From: Gammaproteobacteria bacterium
GTDB taxonomy: Bacteria; Pseudomonadota; Gammaproteobacteria; Pseudomonadales; UBA3067
Assembly: GCA_019090565.1 (NCBI GenBank)
Contig: JAHRVS010000296.1
Span: 1 to 10,576, forward strand
Reading direction: 5' to 3'
DNA length: 10,576 nt
Notes under the pieces: model-generated
Seen by the model: only the letters and a program-made list of their open reading frames with translations
What the model was told of the DNA's origin: nothing
Database searches by the model: none
Part shown: piece by piece, positions 7,142-10,576 of the stretch
Layout of the letters: every line of letters starts with the position of its first letter
Numbering within the stretch: position 1 is the first letter of the stretch
Program-made: the position numbers and the translations under genes

Positions 7142-7957
7142 ATGGAACCAATGATGAATATCGCTCTTCGGGCAGCACGGGCCGCCGGGAATGTCATTGT
7201 TAAAGCAACTGACAACATTGATCGAATGGGGATCAATAGTAAATCCGTAAACGACTTCGTTACCGAGGTAGACTTGGCCGCGGAAAGAACTATTTTGCAT
7301 CATCTACAAAAAACCTACCCAACTCATAGTTTTTTATGTGAAGAAAGTGGGCTTATTGAAGGCACTGAGGAAGGCAAAGATTCACTATGGATCATAGACC
7401 CCCTCGATGGCACCACCAATTTTATCCATGGCGTCCCTCATTTTGCGATTTCAATTGCAATGCAATACAAGGGCAAGCTAGAGCATGCGGTCATTATCGA
7501 CCCCATGCGTCAAGAGGAGTTCACTGCTAGCCGCGGTCGTGGCGCCCAATTAAACGGTAAGCGTATTCGAGTTTCTTCGCGAAAATCCCTTGAAGGGGCT
7601 TTGCTCTGCACAGGGTTTCCGTTCCGCCAGGACCAGCAACCTTACCTGGATGCTTACCTTGAGATGTTCAAGAAGCTCAGCACAGAAACAGCGGGCATTC
7701 GTCGCGCTGGGTCGGCAGCTCTCGACCTTGCCTATGTGGCAGCGGGACGTTATGACGGTTTCTGGGAGCTAGGGCTTCAAGCATGGGATGTTGCGGCAGG
7801 GGCTTTATTGGTTACCGAGGCCGGCGGCCTTATCAGTGACCTCGGCGGTGGCGACAATCACCTCAAAAGTGGCAATGTAGTTTGTGGAAACCCAAAAGTG
7901 TTTAAACAAACCCTTCAGGCAATCCACCCTTTCCTTAGCCCTGAAATGAAACGATAA
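7142..7957 (+). CDS. suhB: Inositol-1-monophosphatase family protein SuhB
   Basis: A cytoplasmic, Mg2+-dependent, Li+-sensitive phosphatase of the IMPase family that hydrolyses inositol monophosphates. In E. coli SuhB also joins the NusA-containing complex for rRNA transcription antitermination, and that role is likely conserved here. The 271-residue length is normal for the family. Metal ligands are visible: E67/E68 in CEESG, D86 and D89 in DPLDGTTNF, and D216 in WDVAAG. The early TEVDLAAE motif (41-48) and the GIRRAGSAALDLAYVAAGR segment (185-203) are typical of bacterial SuhB. The start is the ATG at 7142, with AAGGG about 10 bases upstream; the MEPMMNIALRAARAAG opening matches the family. 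It is a single-gene unit, convergent with the nagZ-hpt-DUF2788 group. The trmJ neighbour often seen in gammaproteobacteria is not in this window. Confidence 0.96.
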   Translation: MEPMMNIALRAARAAGNVIVKATDNIDRMGINSKSVNDFVTEVDLAAERTILHHLQKTYPTHSFLCEESGLIEGTEEGKDSLWIIDPLDGTTNFIHGVPHFAISIAMQYKGKLEHAVIIDPMRQEEFTASRGRGAQLNGKRIRVSSRKSLEGALLCTGFPFRQDQQPYLDAYLEMFKKLSTETAGIRRAGSAALDLAYVAAGRYDGFWELGLQAWDVAAGALLVTEAGGLISDLGGGDNHLKSGNVVCGNPKVFKQTLQAIHPFLSPEMKR

Positions 7958-7983
7958 AAGTCACTTCGATCACCAGTAAAATT

Positions 7984-8020
7984 GTCAGCAGCTAGGCCAA
8001 AGCCTGTTGCTGACTTTATC
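7984..8020. terminator. Hairpin terminator between convergent suhB and DUF2788 gene
   Basis: GTCAGCA (7984-7990) pairs with TGCTGAC (8008-8014), and inside it AGGC pairs with GCCT across a CAAA loop, with a small asymmetric internal bulge. On the plus strand it is followed by TTTATC, a weak T-run; on the minus strand by AATTTTAC. It begins 26 bases after the suhB stop and abuts the stop codon of the opposing gene (8016-8018), so it probably serves both transcripts, if imperfectly. Confidence 0.65.
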
Positions 8021-8219
8021 CCAAACCCAATAGTTTTGTAATGACCCCTTTCATTAAAAAGCCTAGCATTCCTAAACAAAGCCCACCAAACAACACCAAA
8101 GTGCCTAATTTTCCTGCTTTGGACTGCTTTGATAGATCGTAAACAATAAAAAGCATAAATAGGAACAAGCCAATTAGGCTTGCATTTAACGCAATTGTTT
8201 CAAACTGTTCTATATCCAC
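8016..8219 (-). CDS. DUF2788 family small membrane protein
   Basis: A 67-residue protein with two predicted transmembrane helices (about 12-28 and 41-58) joined by a short basic loop, YDLSKQSKAGKLG. The opening acidic stretch MDIEQFE, the D-L-S-K-x-S-K-A-G loop and the glycine-rich second helix match what I recall of DUF2788, a short proteobacterial family of unknown function. The start is a GTG at 8219 with GGGG about 7 bases upstream; no in-frame ATG fits better. It lies 74 bases downstream of hpt in the same direction and could be cotranscribed. Its function is unknown, and the family assignment is by recollection of the motif rather than a profile search. Confidence 0.8.
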   Translation of the reverse strand: MDIEQFETIALNASLIGLFLFMLFIVYDLSKQSKAGKLGTLVLFGGLCLGMLGFLMKGVITKLLGLG

Positions 8220-8293
8220 TCTATCGCCCCAAAACCAAGGGTCCTTAAGATTTTCAAATCAACACTGTATCGGTAAAAAGAACCTTTCACCTT

Positions 8294-8863
8294 TCACGCC
8301 TCACATCCAAGGCTATTGCCCACGGCATAAATGCCCGGCGCATTTCGAAGGTAACTTTTGTAGTCCATACCATAACCAAACAGGTATCGATCACCCGCCT
8401 CCAGAGCCACAAAGTCGACCGAAAAACTGGGGTCGTACTTTCGATCATGCACTTTATTAACCAGCACCGCACTTTTTACCGAAAGCGCTTTTTGCTTTTC
8501 ACAAGCCTCTATCACCCCCGCAAGGGTTTCACCCACATCATAGATATCATCCACGATCAGAACATCTCGGCCCCTCAGGTCAAGCGTAGGGACCACGCGC
8601 CATTCGAGTGTTTTACCATCCGTAGTATTGTTGTAACGGGTCGCATGGGCATAATCAAATTGCAGCGGAAACCTCAACAGTGGTAACAGCTTGCCACAAA
8701 ACACCACTCCGCCATTCATAATACATAGCACAATGGGATTTAAGCCTTGATAGAAATGGTTGATGTTTACAGCCATATTTTCTATTGCCGCCTCAATATC
8801 TGCATTGGAATAAATCCTATCAGCGGTTTTTTGTACGTTATAAATTTCTTCTAAATCTGTCAA
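8294..8863 (-). CDS. hpt: Hypoxanthine-guanine phosphoribosyltransferase
   Basis: A cytoplasmic purine-salvage enzyme joining hypoxanthine or guanine to PRPP to make IMP or GMP. It has 189 residues, the usual length for bacterial HPRT. The PRPP-binding signature VLIVDDIYDVGETL spans 101-114 with the D105-D106 pair. The purine-contact lysine lies in AVLVNKVHDRK (K137), and the C-terminal block DRYLFGYGMDYKSYLRNAPGIYAV completes the base pocket. The start is TTG at 8863: GAGG lies 5 bases upstream and the open frame above it holds no ATG, while the family's N-terminus aligns here. It follows nagZ by 101 bases, a gap with its own weak promoter candidate, so it may be expressed both with nagZ and alone. 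A related adenine or xanthine specificity cannot be fully excluded. Confidence 0.9.
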   Translation of the reverse strand: MTDLEEIYNVQKTADRIYSNADIEAAIENMAVNINHFYQGLNPIVLCIMNGGVVFCGKLLPLLRFPLQFDYAHATRYNNTTDGKTLEWRVVPTLDLRGRDVLIVDDIYDVGETLAGVIEACEKQKALSVKSAVLVNKVHDRKYDPSFSVDFVALEAGDRYLFGYGMDYKSYLRNAPGIYAVGNSLGCEA

Positions 8864-8920
8864 AGCGGCCTCTATCGAATCGTGATTACCCCAACAAAGA
8901 GTACCTCTAAAAATAATAAT

Positions 8921-8948
8921 TTTCTAGTTAGAACAGGAAAATTCCCAA
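8921..8948 (-). promoter_or_regulatory. Weak candidate promoter of hpt
   Basis: In the gap between nagZ and hpt the minus strand carries TTGGGA (8943-8948) and TAGAAA (8921-8926) with a 16-base spacer, each 4 of 6 to consensus, followed by an A/T-rich stretch. No clear terminator of nagZ is seen here, so read-through from nagZ is equally likely. Confidence 0.28.
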
Positions 8949-8964
8949 TTGGCATCTTTCGATA

Positions 8965-10002
8965 CTAGGCAAAATCTCGAATCATTTCCTGCGCCACATG
9001 GCAACGACTTAAAGATTGAAGCTGCGCCAGGTTGCTAATATTTCCGTTCCCTTGTAAGGCACGGAGACGCTCCTGATTTGCCTGCATTAAAATTAGCGTT
9101 TCATTTTTTAATAATTCTTTCACACCGTTTCGGCAATTGCAGAGAAGAATCATATCGCAGCCCGCGCTCAGTGCTTTCTCTGCTCTTTCAGAATAAGTTC
9201 CCGCGATTGCTGCACCCGCCATAGATAAATCATCACTAAAAATAACTCCGGAAAAGCCCAGTTTGCCCCTTAAGATTGTTTGCAGCCAATAAGGGGAAAA
9301 ACCGGCAGGCATATCATCAATTTGTTCATAGATAATATGAGCAGGCATTACGCCGGCTAATTTAGTAGCGAGCGCGGCAAAAGGCACAATGTCTTGTTCT
9401 TGCATTTCATCCATTGCACGCGAATCGATAGGCAGCTCTAGATGAGAATCAGCTTGAACGGCTCCGTGGCCAGGGAAGTGCTTCCCCGTAGCAGCCATAC
9501 CGGCCTCATTCATGCCGTCGATATACGCACTTGCTAATGATGAAACCAGTTCTGGCCGAGCATGCAGAGAGCGGTCTCCAATGATAGAGCTTACGCCATA
9601 GGCTAAATCAAGCACTGGTGCAAAACTGATATCCACACCAAGGGTAAGTATTTCTGCAGCCATCAGCCAGCCAAGCTCAGTGGCATATGCCAAAGCACTT
9701 GCGGGCGAACTTCTGTAGAGTTTACCAATGTCAGCCAAGGGGGGAAGGCGCGTTAACGGTGCCTTGAACCTCTGAACCCGGCCACCCTCTTGGTCAACAG
9801 CGATGATAATCCCTGGTCTGACCTCTCTGATTGCAGCTGTCAACGCTTGGACTTGCTGCACAGAACTATAATTACGGCTAAAAAGTATTAAGCCACCTAC
9901 AAAAGGATGTCTTAGCAGCGCCCGATCTTCCTCTGTCAAAGCATGTCCTTCGACATCCATCATCAAGGGCCCAAGAGCAGAAGATGCCTCGTTTACCAAC
10001 AT
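8965..10002 (-). CDS. nagZ: Beta-N-acetylglucosaminidase NagZ (glycoside hydrolase family 3)
   Basis: A cytosolic enzyme of peptidoglycan recycling that removes GlcNAc from anhydro-muropeptides, yielding the products that signal AmpC induction in many Gram-negatives. It has 345 residues, the single-domain TIM-barrel length typical of proteobacterial NagZ, with no signal peptide. Substrate-binding D70 lies in AVDQEGGRVQRF, R144 in GDRS, and K174-H175 in KHFPGHG. The D185-S186-H187 loop is the family's Asp-His acid/base dyad, and the nucleophile is one of the aspartates in FSDDLSM (257-258). The start is ATG 10002 with GGAAG 6 bases upstream; the next residues match the family. It is first in the nagZ-hpt-DUF2788 order. 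The leader contains nested inverted repeats. Confidence 0.96.
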   Translation of the reverse strand: MLVNEASSALGPLMMDVEGHALTEEDRALLRHPFVGGLILFSRNYSSVQQVQALTAAIREVRPGIIIAVDQEGGRVQRFKAPLTRLPPLADIGKLYRSSPASALAYATELGWLMAAEILTLGVDISFAPVLDLAYGVSSIIGDRSLHARPELVSSLASAYIDGMNEAGMAATGKHFPGHGAVQADSHLELPIDSRAMDEMQEQDIVPFAALATKLAGVMPAHIIYEQIDDMPAGFSPYWLQTILRGKLGFSGVIFSDDLSMAGAAIAGTYSERAEKALSAGCDMILLCNCRNGVKELLKNETLILMQANQERLRALQGNGNISNLAQLQSLSRCHVAQEMIRDFA

Positions 10003-10020
10003 GTTTTACTTCCATTAGAG

Positions 10021-10074
10021 ATAAGTGCCATCCATTTTGCATGCTTTTACTTTGCTCTGCAAAGTACCACTTAT
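10021..10074. repeat. Nested inverted repeats in the nagZ leader
   Basis: An outer pair ATAAGTG (10021-10027) and CACTTAT (10068-10074) encloses an inner perfect repeat ACTTTGC-TCT-GCAAAGT (10049-10065), and a GCATGC palindrome lies between at 10039-10044. They sit 19 to 72 bases before the nagZ ATG, downstream of the proposed promoter, so they could fold in the transcript or act as operators. Confidence 0.45.
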
Positions 10075-10094
10075 GATGATCGTTTAGCTTATGA

Positions 10095-10123
10095 AATATT
10101 TCGCCAGTATCAGGGCACTTCAA
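10095..10123 (-). promoter_or_regulatory. Weak candidate promoter of nagZ
   Basis: On the minus strand TTGAAG (10118-10123) and AATATT (10095-10100) have a 17-base spacer, each 4 of 6 matches to consensus. Transcription would start near 10088, giving a leader of about 85 bases that contains the nested inverted repeats. Confidence 0.3.
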
Positions 10124-10179
10124 AAAACAGTGCTTTTTTGTAGGAACAAGGAAGCCCTACATTCAAGGCCGCAGTACAT

Positions 10180-10209
10180 ATAGCTTACACAGGAGTTCGA
10201 TGTAGCTAT
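10180..10209. repeat. Imperfect inverted repeat ATAGCTTACA / TGTAGCTAT
   Basis: ATAGCTTACA (10180-10189) and TGTAGCTAT (10201-10209) form nine pairs with one bulged T and an 11-base loop. On the plus strand the loop carries AGGAG, and ATG-TAG (start directly followed by stop) begins 4 bases later at 10200. It could be a weak hairpin or an operator between two genes. No adjacent T-run, so not a terminator. Confidence 0.35.
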
Positions 10210-10250
10210 CGCGTGACAAATACACCTTTGGGATAATACAAAAATCAGGC

Positions 10251-10303
10251 AAAAAAAATCCCCAGTTTTTCTGAATTACATTCAGATCAATCAGGGATTC
10301 TTT
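10251..10303 (-). terminator. Rho-independent terminator of the winged-helix gene
   Basis: On the minus strand AAAGAATCCC pairs with GGGATTTTTT (10 pairs, one G-U), ending in a run of eight T. Inside the loop a second perfect hairpin, CTGAAT-GTA-ATTCAG (10271-10285), stacks on the first. It lies about 73 bases after the stop codon at 10376. Read on the plus strand the T-run is poor, so it acts mainly in the minus direction. Confidence 0.8.
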
Positions 10304-10375
10304 GGTAGCGCTCAGACTTGCAGGTGTCTTAAAGCAATCAATAGCGCTTAACTCCGAGGGTGGAGTATTCTGAAG

Positions 10376-10576
10376 TTACGACGCTTTTTCGATAAGCTTT
10401 TTGCCTTTTGCTGTAATAGAGCAACGACGAGCACGACCGCGAGTGCCTTTGTCATACTTTGATTTAATTAGTTTGTTACCCTGCAGTGCATTAATAATCT
10501 TACGAATAGCATCAACTTCAATTTTCAGATTATCAGCCATATCTGAAATAGTGCTTTCATCGTGCTCATAAATAAA
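10376..10576 (-). CDS. Winged helix-turn-helix DNA-binding protein, 5' part cut by window edge
   Basis: The C-terminal 66 residues of a small DNA-binding protein are in view, open at the right edge and ending at TAA (10376-10378). The segment STISDMADNLKIEVDAIRK looks like the helix-turn-helix, INALQGNKLIKSK the third helix and turn, and the basic stretch YDKGTRGRARRCSITAKGKK the wing, ending with a short helix LIEKAS. This order, and the ITAKGKKLI motif common in MarR-like proteins, suggest a MarR-type or related winged-helix fold. The protein is very basic at its C-terminus and carries no visible effector domain in this part. It has its own terminator, so it is not in the nagZ operon. Target genes and ligand are unknown. 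Confidence 0.75.
   Translation of the reverse strand, partial: FIYEHDESTISDMADNLKIEVDAIRKIINALQGNKLIKSKYDKGTRGRARRCSITAKGKKLIEKAS

Larger units (their letters stand above)
10003..10375. other. Intergenic region upstream of nagZ and downstream of the winged-helix gene
   Basis: A gap of 373 bases, with both flanking genes on the minus strand. From the nagZ side it holds nested inverted repeats (10021-10074), a weak nagZ promoter (10095-10123), an imperfect inverted repeat with a start-stop codon pair (10180-10209), the terminator of the upstream gene (10251-10303), and an ACTCC/GGAGT repeat (10351-10366) near that gene's stop. No coding frame here has a ribosome site and domain. Confidence 0.65.

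Noticed and set aside
9943..10143. Plus-strand frame of 66 residues overlapping the nagZ start
   Set aside because: It runs antisense to a certain gene and has no ribosome site.

Overview
The window looks like chromosomal DNA from a moderate-GC gammaproteobacterium, probably a marine or environmental relative of Pseudomonas, Marinobacter or Cellvibrio. This rests on protein character (a SuhB-type phosphatase, proteobacterial NagZ, a DUF2788 membrane protein, and a BarA-like hybrid kinase with a Cache domain) and on the nagZ-hpt gene order, which I recall from pseudomonads. Without a database search the genus is a guess. I see no insertion sequences, phage genes, CRISPR array, tRNA or rRNA.

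Layout, left to right. (1) 1-965, minus: a metallo-beta-lactamase-fold hydrolase cut by the left edge, with its own promoter. (2) 966-1292: an intergenic stretch with short inverted repeats and no convincing gene. (3) 1293-6610, minus: a tight two-gene operon. An exported NMT1/NrtA-like periplasmic binding protein (first) overlaps by ATGA a 1382-residue hybrid histidine kinase (second) with Cache, HAMP, two PAS, HisKA/HATPase, two receiver domains and an HPt. (4) 6611-7141: a 531-base divergent intergenic region with a repeated TAAGCGT motif and a hairpin that loops out a near-perfect Shine-Dalgarno sequence. (5) 7142-7957, plus: suhB, ending at a hairpin shared with the convergent genes. (6) 8016-10002, minus: nagZ, hpt and a DUF2788 gene, in that transcriptional order. 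(7) 10003-10375: intergenic, with inverted repeats ahead of nagZ and a terminator for the next gene. (8) 10376-10576, minus: the C-terminal part of a small winged-helix DNA-binding protein, cut by the right edge.

How the genes work together. The binding protein and kinase probably form one signalling unit: a periplasmic ligand receptor that modulates a phosphorelay, in the manner of LuxP-LuxQ or TorT-TorS. No ABC permease or ATPase lies beside the binding protein, and no response regulator lies beside the kinase, so the HPt must pass phosphate to a regulator encoded elsewhere. The nagZ-hpt-DUF2788 group combines peptidoglycan recycling, purine salvage and an uncharacterised two-helix membrane protein. 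The other genes are housekeeping. The binding protein/kinase pair and its upstream region are the most interesting part. I did not find a clearly unprecedented system.
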